This document shows positions 26,420-34,496 of a stretch of 64,000 nucleotides of DNA, piece by piece. Under the pieces are notes generated by a model, which did not search any database, was not told where the DNA came from, and saw only the letters and a program-made list of their open reading frames with translations. The position numbers were made by a program, and so were the translations under genes. This DNA comes from CAWBJP01 sp963789165. GTDB taxonomy: Bacteria > Actinomycetota > Acidimicrobiia > IMCC26256 > BP-133. The DNA is taken from contig CAWBJP010000003.1 in the NCBI GenBank assembly GCA_963789165.1, forward strand, positions 248,001 through 312,000, given 5' to 3'. Within the stretch, counting starts at the first letter, position 1, and each line of letters begins with the position of its first letter.

Positions 26420-27325
26420 CTACTCCACCGGCGGTGCGACCGGCTGGCCGGGTCGCTCGATGGGGGTTCGCACCGAGTTGCCCCACTCGGTCCACGACCC
26501 GTCGTAGTTGCGGACGTTCGGGTAGCCGAGCAGATGGGTGAGCACGAACCAGGTGTGGCTCGAGCGCTCCCCGATCCGGCAGTAGGCCACGATGTCGTCA
26601 TCGGGTGAAAGGCCCTGTTCGTCGGCGTAGATGGCCCGCAGATCCTCGGCCGACTTGAACGTCCCGTCCTCGTTGGCCGCCCGCTTCCAGGGCACGCTGG
26701 CCGCCCCGGGGATGTGACCGCCCCGCAACACGCCCTCCTGGGGGTACTCGGGCATGTGGGTCCGCTCCCCCCGGTACTCCTCCGGGGAGCGCACGTCGAC
26801 AAGGGGCTTCTTGGCCCGCACGTGCGGCAGGACGTCCTCCTTGTAGGCGCGGATCTTCGTGTCGTCGCGCTCCACCATCGGGTACTCGGTCTTGGCCCGG
26901 CTGGACACGTCGGTGGTCATCGGCCGGCCATCGGCCACCCACTTCTGGCGCCCACCGTTGAGGAGGCGGACATCGGGGTGCTCGAAGAGGCTGAAGACCC
27001 ACAGGGCGTAGGCCGCCCACCAGTTGAAGTTGTCGCCGTAGAAGACGACGGTGTGGTCCCTCGAGATGCCCTTCTCCGACATGAGGCTGGCGAAGCCCTC
27101 GCCGTCGAGGTAGTCGCGGGCCACCTGGTGGTTGAGCTCGGTGTGCCAGTCCACCTTGACGGCTCCGGGGATGTGACCGGTGTCGTAGAGGAGCACGTCC
27201 TCGTCGGATTCGACGATCACCACGTCGGGGTCGTCGAGGTGCTCGGCCAGCCAGTCGGCCGTCACCAGCTTGCCGGGGTCGGCATAGTCGGAGAGGACCT
27301 CCGCGGGGTCAGAGACAGCTGCCAT
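26420..27325 (-). CDS. sseA: Thiosulfate/3-mercaptopyruvate sulfurtransferase
   Basis: A 301-residue tandem rhodanese. The first domain has DTGHIPGAVKVDW. The second carries the catalytic Cys249 in the loop CRIGERSS. AAGGAG precedes the ATG at 27325. It diverges from a sufE-like gene, the same pairing as mycobacterial sseA with its SufE-like neighbour, suggesting it feeds sulfur to cluster assembly or tRNA thiolation. Full length with both domains intact. Confidence 0.87.
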   Translation of the reverse strand: MAAVSDPAEVLSDYADPGKLVTADWLAEHLDDPDVVIVESDEDVLLYDTGHIPGAVKVDWHTELNHQVARDYLDGEGFASLMSEKGISRDHTVVFYGDNFNWWAAYALWVFSLFEHPDVRLLNGGRQKWVADGRPMTTDVSSRAKTEYPMVERDDTKIRAYKEDVLPHVRAKKPLVDVRSPEEYRGERTHMPEYPQEGVLRGGHIPGAASVPWKRAANEDGTFKSAEDLRAIYADEQGLSPDDDIVAYCRIGERSSHTWFVLTHLLGYPNVRNYDGSWTEWGNSVRTPIERPGQPVAPPVE

Positions 27326-27379
27326 GTGAAGCTCCTTCTGGGCGGGGAGAGCCCGAGGCACGGTTACCATAACGGCGCC

Positions 27380-27823
27380 ATGGCCACCCCGGAGAAGCTC
27401 CAGAGGATCGTCGACCTGTTCGCCGGGGCACCCAAGGATCTGCGCCTCCAGGCCCTGCTGGAGTACTCCCGCAAGGTCCCGGCTCTGCCCGAGCACCTGG
27501 CCGGCCACCGGGAGGACATGGAGCAGGTGGTGGAGTGCCAGACCCCCTTCTTCCTGGCCACCGAGGTCGAACCCGACCACACGGTGAAGGTGTGGTTCGA
27601 CGTGCCCGCCGAGGCGCCCACCACCCGGGGCTTCGCCGGCATCCTCGCCTCCGGGTTCGAAGGCGAGCGGGCCGACGACATCCTGGCCACCCCGGACGAC
27701 TTCTACGAGGACATGGGTCTGGCCGAGGTGATCTCCGGCCTGCGCCTGCGGGGCATGTCGGCCATCCTGTTCCGGCTCAAGCGCCAGGTGCGCGACGGCC
27801 TGGCGGCCCTTCCGGCTGCGTGA
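27380..27823 (+). CDS. sufE: SufE-like cysteine-desulfurase sulfur acceptor
   Basis: A 147-residue SufE protein with the acceptor cysteine in VVECQTPFFL (near residue 54) and the C-terminal GLRLRGMSAILFRLKRQV helix. It takes persulfide sulfur from a cysteine desulfurase and stimulates it. It is divergent to sseA across 54 bases and overlaps the next gene by 4 bases. Confidence 0.85.
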   Translation: MATPEKLQRIVDLFAGAPKDLRLQALLEYSRKVPALPEHLAGHREDMEQVVECQTPFFLATEVEPDHTVKVWFDVPAEAPTTRGFAGILASGFEGERADDILATPDDFYEDMGLAEVISGLRLRGMSAILFRLKRQVRDGLAALPAA

Positions 27824-28584
27824 CCCAACCTTCGTATCCGTTTCTGGACTGGCCCCATCCCATCCCGCTCGCCCACCGGGGCGGGGCGGCCGAGGTGGGG
27901 GGCGAGAACACGCTGGCCGCCTTCGAACGGGCCCGAGCCCTCGGCTATCGCTACCTGGAGACGGACGGGCGGGTCACCTCCGACGGGGTACTGCTGGCCT
28001 TCCACGACGAGGTCCTCGACCGGGTCACCGATCAGACCGGGCGCCTCGAGGACCGGCCCTGGTCGGAGGTGCGCCACGCCCGGGTGGGGGGCGAGCCCAT
28101 CGCCACCATGGAGGAGCTGCTCGACGCCTTCCCCGACGCCCGTTTCAACATCGACCCGAAGATGGACCGGGCCGTCGAGCCGCTGGTCGAGGTGTTGCGG
28201 CGCACCAACGCCTGGGACCGGGTCAACCTGGCCGCCTTCTCCGACTCCCGGCTGATCCAGCTCCGGCGGCTCGCCGGCCGGCCGGTGAGCACGGCCATGG
28301 GGCCCATCGCCATCGGCCGGCTGCGCCTGGCCTCCTACGGGGTGCCGCCCGGACCCTTTGCCGCCGCCTGTGTCCAGGTCCCGATGCGCTACCGGCGGGC
28401 AGCGCTGGTCGACGCCCGCTTCCTGCGGGCCGCCCACCGCTGCGGGATCCCCGTGCACGTGTGGACCATCGACACGCCCGAGGAGATCAACCGGCTCCTC
28501 GACCTCGGGGTGGACGGGATCTTCACCGACCGGCCCAGCATCCTCAAAGAGGTGTTGGTGACCCGGGGCCAGTGGGCAGAGTAG
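27820..28584 (+). CDS. Glycerophosphodiester phosphodiesterase
   Basis: A 254-residue TIM-barrel GDPD from GTG 27820, coupled to sufE by overlap. Active-site motifs are AHRGG, ENTLAAFERA, YLETDGRVTSDGVLLAFHDE (metal-binding E and D plus second catalytic His) and VHVWTIDTPEEI. It releases glycerol-3-phosphate from deacylated phospholipids. No signal peptide, so a cytosolic (UgpQ-type) role is more likely than a secreted one. Confidence 0.85.
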   Translation: MTQPSYPFLDWPHPIPLAHRGGAAEVGGENTLAAFERARALGYRYLETDGRVTSDGVLLAFHDEVLDRVTDQTGRLEDRPWSEVRHARVGGEPIATMEELLDAFPDARFNIDPKMDRAVEPLVEVLRRTNAWDRVNLAAFSDSRLIQLRRLAGRPVSTAMGPIAIGRLRLASYGVPPGPFAAACVQVPMRYRRAALVDARFLRAAHRCGIPVHVWTIDTPEEINRLLDLGVDGIFTDRPSILKEVLVTRGQWAE

Positions 28585-28588
28585 AGCC

Positions 28589-28993
28589 GTGAACGGGACC
28601 CGGAACTGCCCTGCTACCAGCACCATGGTCCTGCGCGGGATACGCCGGCGCTGCCCCCGCTGCGGAGGCGGCAAGCTCTTCCGGGGCTACTTCCGCATGG
28701 TGCCCGAGTGCCCGAACTGCGGGCACTGTTTCGAGCCCCGGGCCGAGGAGGGGTTCTTCCTGGGGGCGCTCACCGTCAACCTCGGGGTCACGCAGGGCCT
28801 GATCCTTCTCGGCCTGTTCGTCTACATCATCGTCCTGGCCGGCGGCGGCGACGGCATACCGGTGGTGCCGTTGCTGGCCGTCTCGTCGGTGCTGGTGATC
28901 GCGCTCCCGATCCTCTTCTACCCCTTCGCCCGCACCATCTGGGCCGCCTGCGACCTGGCCCTCCATTGCATGGACCCGAACCGCGAGCGGTGA
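28589..28993 (+). CDS. DUF983 zinc-ribbon membrane protein
   Basis: A 134-residue protein with a CPRCGGGKLF/CPNCGHCF zinc ribbon, the EEGFFLGA hinge typical of DUF983, two membrane helices (about 60-83 and 90-113), and a cysteine-bearing tail. Starts are GTG 28589 or ATG 28625. The family function is unknown. Confidence 0.78.
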   Translation: MNGTRNCPATSTMVLRGIRRRCPRCGGGKLFRGYFRMVPECPNCGHCFEPRAEEGFFLGALTVNLGVTQGLILLGLFVYIIVLAGGGDGIPVVPLLAVSSVLVIALPILFYPFARTIWAACDLALHCMDPNRER

Positions 28994-28996
28994 CCC

Positions 28997-29362
28997 TCAA
29001 CCCTCCTGGTTGTCGAGGAGATCGAGGATCCGTTCCGGGGGCCGGGCGACCACAGCCCGGTCGCCGCGGATGGCGATGGGCCGCTCGATGAGGATGGGGT
29101 GGGCGGCGAGGGCGTCGAGGAGAGCGTCCCGGCCGGCGCCTTCCAGACCGAGCTCGGCGTAGAGCGGCTCGCCGGTGCGGGTGATGGCCTGGGGATCGTC
29201 GGTGGCGAGCAGGGCAAGGACCCGCTCCAGGTCAGCCCGGGTGGGCGCCTCCTCGAGGTAGCGGACGTAGTCGGCCGTCACCCCCCGCTCGGCGAGAATC
29301 CCGTGGGCCGTCCGGCACTTGGAGCAGTCGGGGTTGAACCAGACGGTGAGGTCTGGACTCAC
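28997..29362 (-). CDS. ArsC-family (glutaredoxin-like arsenate reductase) protein
   Basis: A 121-residue thioredoxin-fold protein from GTG 29362, opening DLTVWFNPDCSKCRT with the CxxC-type active site of the ArsC/Spx family. The downstream segment AHPILIERPIAI carries the conserved arginine of ArsC (R in RP). No arsenic-resistance genes are nearby, so it may be a general thiol reductase (YffB-like). The start overlaps the preceding lipoprotein stop by 4 bases; an upstream extension is non-coding. Confidence 0.8.
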   Translation of the reverse strand: MSPDLTVWFNPDCSKCRTAHGILAERGVTADYVRYLEEAPTRADLERVLALLATDDPQAITRTGEPLYAELGLEGAGRDALLDALAAHPILIERPIAIRGDRAVVARPPERILDLLDNQEG

Positions 29363-29958
29363 GAACTGGGGGGTGTGGCCGCGGTGGTGGCGGTCGTGTC
29401 GGGCGGGGCCGGGGCCGGGGCCGTGGTCGTGGTGGACGGGTCGCCTTCCCCGGGAAGTGCCTCGGCCTTGCTGGCGCACTTGTCGAGGTCCAGATCCCGG
29501 GCCATCTCGTCGAAGTCGTCGAAGGGGTCGGGGCCCTTGGTGTTCAGGTAGGTCTCCGGATCCTCCTTCAGGCCGTCGGCCACCTCGTCGATCGCCTCCT
29601 GCCCGGCGGTCAGCATGTCCTTGACCGCGGCCCGCTTGTCGGCCGGCGGGTTGAGAGCCTCGATCTGGTCGAGCTTCCGGCGGGCGATGGGCACGGCCTT
29701 GTCCAGGAAGAAATCGGCGATCTCCTGGGTCTTGGGCTGACCGCCCTGGACCAGGTCCTCACCCGCCTTCTCCAGTTCCGCGTCGCCGGCAACGCACGCC
29801 GCATTGGCCTGCTTGACGAACTCCTCCGCCGACAGGGCCGGGCCCTGGTCGTCACCGCCGCATGCTGCCGCCCCACCCAGGAGGGAGAGGACGGCCAGGG
29901 TTCCCACGATCCGTCTTATCCGTCGCACGGGCGGAACGTTAGCGGTCACGGCGTCCAT
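29359..29958 (-). CDS. Predicted lipoprotein, hypothetical
   Basis: A 199-residue protein with a lipobox-like signal (LSLLGGAAAC, Cys33), an acidic helical middle (residues 40-160) with paired cysteines (55 and 162), and a Thr/Ala/Pro-rich tail. It is probably tethered to the outer face of the membrane. No known domain is recognised. It is coupled to the ArsC-like gene. Confidence 0.65.
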   Translation of the reverse strand: MDAVTANVPPVRRIRRIVGTLAVLSLLGGAAACGGDDQGPALSAEEFVKQANAACVAGDAELEKAGEDLVQGGQPKTQEIADFFLDKAVPIARRKLDQIEALNPPADKRAAVKDMLTAGQEAIDEVADGLKEDPETYLNTKGPDPFDDFDEMARDLDLDKCASKAEALPGEGDPSTTTTAPAPAPPDTTATTAATPPSS

Positions 29959-29981
29959 GGCCCGGTAGGCTGCCCGCCCCG

Positions 29982-30473
29982 ATGCCCGAACGTGACGAGC
30001 TGCGGCACTTCGAGGACTTCTCCCCCGGCGAGGTCATCGACCTGGGAACCTTTCCAGTTCTGACCGAGGACGACATCATCTCCTTCGCCCGGCAGTGGGA
30101 TCCGCAGCCCTTCCACGTCGACCCCGACCGGGCGCGGGACACCATGTGGGGGGGCATCATCGCCAGCGGCTGGCACACCGGGGCCATCGCCATGCGCCTC
30201 CTGGTCGACGGGTTGCTGTCCCGCTGCGCCACCCAGGGATCGCCCGGCGTCGACCACGTCCGGTTCCGGGTTCCCGTCCGTCCCGGGGACGTGCTCTCGG
30301 CCCGGCACACCATCCTGGAGACGTCGCCGTCGGCCAGCCGTCCCGCCATGGGCAAGATCCGGGCCCTGACCGAGCTGGTCAACCAGCGGGGCGAGACGGT
30401 GATGTCCATGGACGGCATCGGGTTCTACGACCGCCGCGAGGCACCATTGGAACGAGCCTCCGAATCCCAGTGA
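29982..30473 (+). CDS. MaoC-like hot-dog hydratase
   Basis: A 163-residue single hot-dog domain protein: HFEDFSPGEVIDLG, the catalytic D-x-x-P-x-H pattern in QWDPQPFHVDP, and ASGWHTGAIAMRLLVD. MaoC proteins hydrate trans-2-enoyl-CoA. It is encoded alone, divergent from the lipoprotein gene. Confidence 0.82.
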   Translation: MPERDELRHFEDFSPGEVIDLGTFPVLTEDDIISFARQWDPQPFHVDPDRARDTMWGGIIASGWHTGAIAMRLLVDGLLSRCATQGSPGVDHVRFRVPVRPGDVLSARHTILETSPSASRPAMGKIRALTELVNQRGETVMSMDGIGFYDRREAPLERASESQ

Positions 30474-30508
30474 TGTAATTTGTCGTTCCGGCTAGGTATC
30501 GTGGGCTG

Positions 30509-30988
30509 ATGGACGTCCAGGTGATCCGCAGCGCCCGACGGCGCAAGACGGTGTCGGCCCGCCGGGTGGACGGCGTGGTCCGGGTCTCGATCCCGGCCAC
30601 CATGAGCCGGGCCGACGAGGAACGTTGGGTGGCGGAGATGGTCCGGCGCCTGGACCGCACGGCCGCCACCGAGGGAATCGAGCTCGGGGCCCGGGCCGCC
30701 CAGCTGGCGGACCGCTACGGGCTGCCCCGTCCGAACTCGATCCGCTTCGTCGACAACCAGGAGCTCCGCTGGGGCAGCTGCACCCCATCGGAGTCGTCCA
30801 TCCGGATCTCCTCGAAGCTGGTCACCGAACCGGCGTGGGTCCTCGACTACGTGATCGTCCACGAGCTGGCCCACCTGGTGGTGCACGGGCACGGCCGGAA
30901 GTTCTGGGACATCGTCGCCCGCTACCCGCGCACGGAGCGGGCCCGGGGCTGGCTGGCCTGCCGGGAGGCGGGACCGCCCGCCGGCTGA
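30509..30988 (+). CDS. YgjP/DUF45-type zinc metallopeptidase
   Basis: A 159-residue protein with the zinc motif HELAHLVVHGHGRKFW (HExxH plus a third His) and the family signature RWGSCTPSESSIRIS. It belongs to the M48-like YgjP group, small soluble proteases of unknown substrate. Confidence 0.8.
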   Translation: MDVQVIRSARRRKTVSARRVDGVVRVSIPATMSRADEERWVAEMVRRLDRTAATEGIELGARAAQLADRYGLPRPNSIRFVDNQELRWGSCTPSESSIRISSKLVTEPAWVLDYVIVHELAHLVVHGHGRKFWDIVARYPRTERARGWLACREAGPPAG

Positions 30989-30989
30989 C

Positions 30990-31028
30990 GGCCTGACAGA
31001 GAGATCTCTCTTAGGCCATGGTCAGGCC
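30990..31028. terminator. Stem-loop between convergent genes
   Basis: GGCCTGAC (30990-30997) pairs with GTCAGGCC (31021-31028). Inside it AGAGAGATCTCTCT is a perfect 14-base palindrome. There is no T run, so termination activity is a guess. It overlaps the last codons of the SDR gene. Confidence 0.35.
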
Positions 31029-31760
31029 GCCACTGACGGAGAGGGTCTGACCGGTGATGTAGGCGGCGTCATCCGACGCCAGGAAGGCCACCACCCCGGC
31101 GATGTCGTCGGGGCGGCCCAGCCGCTTCATCGGGATCGACCGCTTGAGGGAGTCGATCAGCCGCTCGTTGCCCTCGCCGATGAGCTCGTCCAGCAGCCGC
31201 GTGTCGGTGGGGCCCGGGCAGATCACGTTGGCGGTGATGGTGAAGCGGGCCATCTCCCGGGCCAGCGTCTTGGTGAAGCCGATGATGCCGGCCTTGGCCG
31301 CGGAGTAGACCGACTCCCCCGTGGAGCCGACCCGGGCGGCGTCGGAGCTGATGTTGATGACCCGCCCGGCCTGGCGCTCCACCATGCCGGGCAGGACGGC
31401 GTGGGCACAGCGCAGCGGGCCTTTGAGGTTGATGTCGATGAGCCGGTCCCAGAGGTCCTCGTCGGTGTCGAGGAAGGGAGCCATGCGCTCCCAGCCGGCG
31501 TTGTTGACCAGGACATCGATGGGGCCGAGGGCCTTCTCGGCCTGGCTCACCCCGCTCCTGACGCTGTCCGCATCGGTGATGTCCACCCGCAGGCCGGCCG
31601 CCGCCGCGCCAAGGGCAGCGGCGGTGCTCTCCGCCGTCGCCCCGTCGATGTCGGTGACCGCCACCCGGGCGCCCTCCTCCACGAGCCGGGTGGCGATGGC
31701 GGCGCCCATGCCCCGCCCGGCACCGGTCACGAAGGCCACCTTCCCCGACAGACCCCTCAT
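31011..31760 (-). CDS. Short-chain dehydrogenase/reductase
   Basis: A 249-residue classical SDR: cofactor loop TGAGRGMG, the NNAG motif, catalytic Ser (ISSDAA) and YSAAK with Tyr and Lys, and the C-terminal GQTLSVSGGLTMA. Asp near residue 37 (VTDID) favours NAD over NADP. It resembles FabG and 2-hydroxycyclohexanecarboxyl-CoA dehydrogenase. The substrate is open. Confidence 0.85.
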   Translation of the reverse strand: MRGLSGKVAFVTGAGRGMGAAIATRLVEEGARVAVTDIDGATAESTAAALGAAAAGLRVDITDADSVRSGVSQAEKALGPIDVLVNNAGWERMAPFLDTDEDLWDRLIDINLKGPLRCAHAVLPGMVERQAGRVINISSDAARVGSTGESVYSAAKAGIIGFTKTLAREMARFTITANVICPGPTDTRLLDELIGEGNERLIDSLKRSIPMKRLGRPDDIAGVVAFLASDDAAYITGQTLSVSGGLTMA

Positions 31761-31835
31761 GGCTCACCTCGCTCACCCCATCCCCGAGTGTGGACGCGCG
31801 GAATGCTGCCACGGCGTCTGTCGTTGTCAGGACAC

Positions 31836-32282
31836 ATGGAAGTCAAAGAACTCGGCCACATCGTCCTGTACGTCTCCGACCTCGCACGGTCCCGCAACTT
31901 CTACAGCGGGGTCCTGGGCTGGCAGGAGATCGCCACCTTCGGCACCCAGGGCGCGGTGTACTCGTCCGGGCGTACCCACCACGAGCTGCTCCTCCTCGAG
32001 GTTGGTCCGGGGGCGGACCCCATCCCCAAGGGTCGGCGGGTCGGCATGTACCACTTCGGGCTCAAGATCGGCACCACCGACGACGAGCTGCGAGCCGCCC
32101 TGGCCGAGCTGGAGGCGGCGGGCGTCCCGTTGGTGGGCACCTCCGACCACGGGGTGACGCACAGCGCCTACATCGTCGACCCCGACGGCAACGAGATCGA
32201 GCTGTACATCGACGTCCAGCCCGAGGCCTGGCGGGACGACCCCCGGGCGGTGATCGCGCCCATCAAACCCCTGGCGCTCTAG
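31836..32282 (+). CDS. VOC-family dioxygenase/glyoxalase-like protein
   Basis: A 148-residue vicinal-oxygen-chelate protein with paired modules. The likely metal ligands are His8 (LGHIVLYVSDL), a His in MYHFGLKI and Glu in DPDGNEIELYID. This resembles catechol 2,3-dioxygenase-like proteins. It is divergent from the SDR gene, so the two may act on one aromatic or cyclic acid. Confidence 0.8.
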   Translation: MEVKELGHIVLYVSDLARSRNFYSGVLGWQEIATFGTQGAVYSSGRTHHELLLLEVGPGADPIPKGRRVGMYHFGLKIGTTDDELRAALAELEAAGVPLVGTSDHGVTHSAYIVDPDGNEIELYIDVQPEAWRDDPRAVIAPIKPLAL

Positions 32283-32301
32283 CTCCTCTACGCTCCCGGG
32301 C

Positions 32302-33321
32302 GTGGTGACGATCGCGAGCTTCCCCCGTGTTCTGGCTGATGTTCTGTCGGCGCGGCCGTCGGCGCTGACCGGCGCCCCCCGGGTCCGCCTGGCGACGCTG
32401 CCCACGCCCTTGCAGTCCGCCCCGCGGCTGTCCGAAGCGCTCGGGGTGGAGGTGTGGATCAAACGCGACGACCTCACCGGCGTGGGGCTGGGCGGCAACA
32501 AGGCCCGCAAGCTCGAGTACCTCCTGGGCGACGCCCAGTCCTGGGGCGCCGACGTGGTGGTGACGGGCGGCGGCCCGGCATCCAACCACATCCAGATCAC
32601 CGCCACCGCCGCCGCCCGCCTCGGCCTCGGGTGTGTGCTGGTGCTCTACGGCGACCGGCCCCGGCCCGAGCCGCTCAACCTCCACCTGGCCCGCCTGGCC
32701 GGGGCCCAGGTGCGCTTCACCGGCGACCCGGAGCGGGCCAGCGTGGACGCCGGCATCGACACCACGGTCGAACGGCTCGAACGCAGCGGCCGCCGGCCGT
32801 ACCGCATCGGGCGGGGCGGGGCTACCGCGGTGGGATGCCTGGGCTACGTGGAGGCTGCCTTCGAGCTCGAGGAACAGCTGACCGGGACCGGGCTGGCGCC
32901 CGAAGTGGTGGTCCTGGCCACCGGATCGTGCGGCACCCAGGCCGGCCTGGCGCTGGGTACGGCCCTGACCGGAGCGTCATGGCGCCCCTACGGTGTGTCG
33001 GTGAGCCGGCCGGTGGCCGAGTGCCGGGAGCGGATCGCCACCCTGGCCCGGGGGGCGGCCAACGTCCTCGGGGTCGGCGCCTCGTTGGCCACCATCGAAG
33101 TCACCGACGGGATCGGTCCGGGCTATGGCCGCCCGTCCCGGGCGGGGCAGGCCGCGGCCGTCCTGGCCGCCCGGACCGAGGGCCTGTTCCTCGACCCGGT
33201 GTTCACCGCCAAGGCCCTGGCCGCGCTGATGACGGGGGCGAAAGCCGGCTCCCTGGCCGGTCCCGTCGTCTTCCTCCACACCGGTGGCGCCGGAAGTCTG
33301 GCCGGCGGGGGCCAGGCCTAG
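32302..33321 (+). CDS. PLP enzyme of the D-cysteine desulfhydrase/ACC deaminase family
   Basis: A 339-residue type II PLP enzyme from GTG 32302. The cofactor lysine is in GGNKARKLEYLLGDA, ASNHIQITA holds the phosphate, and VLATGSCGTQAGLALG is the glycine-rich loop. It is closest to D-cysteine desulfhydrase (DcyD) and 1-aminocyclopropane-1-carboxylate deaminase, which release ammonia and, for D-cysteine, sulfide. The two activities cannot be separated by eye. Confidence 0.8.
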   Translation: MVTIASFPRVLADVLSARPSALTGAPRVRLATLPTPLQSAPRLSEALGVEVWIKRDDLTGVGLGGNKARKLEYLLGDAQSWGADVVVTGGGPASNHIQITATAAARLGLGCVLVLYGDRPRPEPLNLHLARLAGAQVRFTGDPERASVDAGIDTTVERLERSGRRPYRIGRGGATAVGCLGYVEAAFELEEQLTGTGLAPEVVVLATGSCGTQAGLALGTALTGASWRPYGVSVSRPVAECRERIATLARGAANVLGVGASLATIEVTDGIGPGYGRPSRAGQAAAVLAARTEGLFLDPVFTAKALAALMTGAKAGSLAGPVVFLHTGGAGSLAGGGQA

Positions 33322-33406
33322 GCGGCCCTGGGTGGCAAGGGCCAGCCCTAGGTCGGCAGGCTCCCTGCGCGCCATCCGGGCCGGATCGGTTCGGTCAAGG
33401 TCGTGG

Positions 33407-34366
33407 TCACCCGCTCGTCGCTGCACCGGCAGATGCCTTGGCCGGGGCGCGCCGGGTGCGGGGCCTCGGGGCTGGCCGGGCCAGGGCCCGGGCCAGGTCC
33501 GTTCGGGCGGCGATGGCCTCCTCCGCCCGGGCTCGCTCGGCGTCGGCCCGGCGGGCGGCGGCCTCACCCAGGGCCTCGGCGGCCCGCGCCCGCTCGGCAG
33601 CCACCTCGGCGGCCAGCTTCGCCTCAGCCGCGTCGGCCCGGGCCCGGGTGAGGGCTGACTCGGCCGCCTTCAGCGCCTTCCGGGCCTCGTTGCGCTCCGC
33701 CCGGACCCGCTCCGTCTCGGTCCGGGCCCGTTCCGCCTCGCCTTCGGATCGCAACAGGGCGCGTTCCAGCTCGGCCCGGCCGGTGTGGGCCGCTTCCGCT
33801 TCCCGGTGCGCGTCGTCGCGCTCTTCCTCTGCGTGGCGGGCGGCCTCCAGGGCGCCGTCGCGGGCCGCCTCGGCGGCCTCGGCCCGGTCGCCGGCCCGCT
33901 CGGCGGCGGTCACCGACGTCTCGGCCATCTCCCGGAAGCCGGCTGCCGCCATCCGCTCCCGGTCCCGCTCGGCGCCAGCCGCCACGGCCCGGGCCTCGGC
34001 CTCGGTGGCCCGCAGACGGGCGTCCTGCAGGTCGCGGGCCACACGGTCGGCGTCACCCAGGGCCAGCGCCCCGCCCACCTCGGCGCTCAGGCGGCCCAGC
34101 TCGTCGGCCAGTGCCGCCAGCCGGGCGGCCACCTCGCTGGGCGGCCCGCCCGCGCCGGGTACCGGGCCGACACCGGGTGCGGTCAGCGGTCGCCGCTGCC
34201 GGGTGCGGTGGGCGGCGATGCGGTGCCGGTCCGAGCAGTACTCGCGCAGGTTCCCGCCCCGGATGGGCTGCACCAGCGGGGCGGGCCCGCCATCGGGTCC
34301 GAGGGTGCAGGCGTCGTAGCGGCAGAAGGTGGGGGCGGCGTCGAGATCCATGGGCGGATTCTCCAC
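33407..34366 (-). CDS. Zinc-finger plus long alanine-rich coiled-coil protein
   Basis: A 319-residue protein. The first 55 residues hold a short Cys-rich module (FCRYDAC, REYCSDRH with a following basic segment), like the small zinc modules of some actinobacterial DNA-associated proteins. From about residue 80 to 295 it is an almost uninterrupted Ala/Glu/Arg heptad coiled coil, ending in a Pro/Arg/Lys-rich tail (RPAPRPRTRRAPAK) suited to DNA contact. The layout recalls KfrA-type architectural proteins, but no homology can be shown by eye. Confidence 0.65.
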   Translation of the reverse strand: MENPPMDLDAAPTFCRYDACTLGPDGGPAPLVQPIRGGNLREYCSDRHRIAAHRTRQRRPLTAPGVGPVPGAGGPPSEVAARLAALADELGRLSAEVGGALALGDADRVARDLQDARLRATEAEARAVAAGAERDRERMAAAGFREMAETSVTAAERAGDRAEAAEAARDGALEAARHAEEERDDAHREAEAAHTGRAELERALLRSEGEAERARTETERVRAERNEARKALKAAESALTRARADAAEAKLAAEVAAERARAAEALGEAAARRADAERARAEEAIAARTDLARALARPAPRPRTRRAPAKASAGAATSG

Positions 34367-34426
34367 ATCCCAGGGCCTCGTTACAACGATCGTTGCGTTA
34401 CAGGTCGATCACCACCACCAAAGCAA

Positions 34427-34481
34427 CGAGAGGTGGTCGCGATCGACCCCCTGCTAGGGGGTCAAGCGCAACCACCTCTCG
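34427..34481. terminator. Two-level stem-loop downstream of the sigma factor gene
   Basis: CGAGAGGTGGT (34427-34437) pairs perfectly with ACCACCTCTCG (34471-34481). Between them GACCCCC (34445-34451) pairs with GGGGGTC (34457-34463). It lies between the sigma-factor stop and the coiled-coil gene start, so it can act as a terminator for the former or a leader element for the latter. Confidence 0.55.
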
Positions 34482-34496
34482 GAAGAGGAGAACTGC

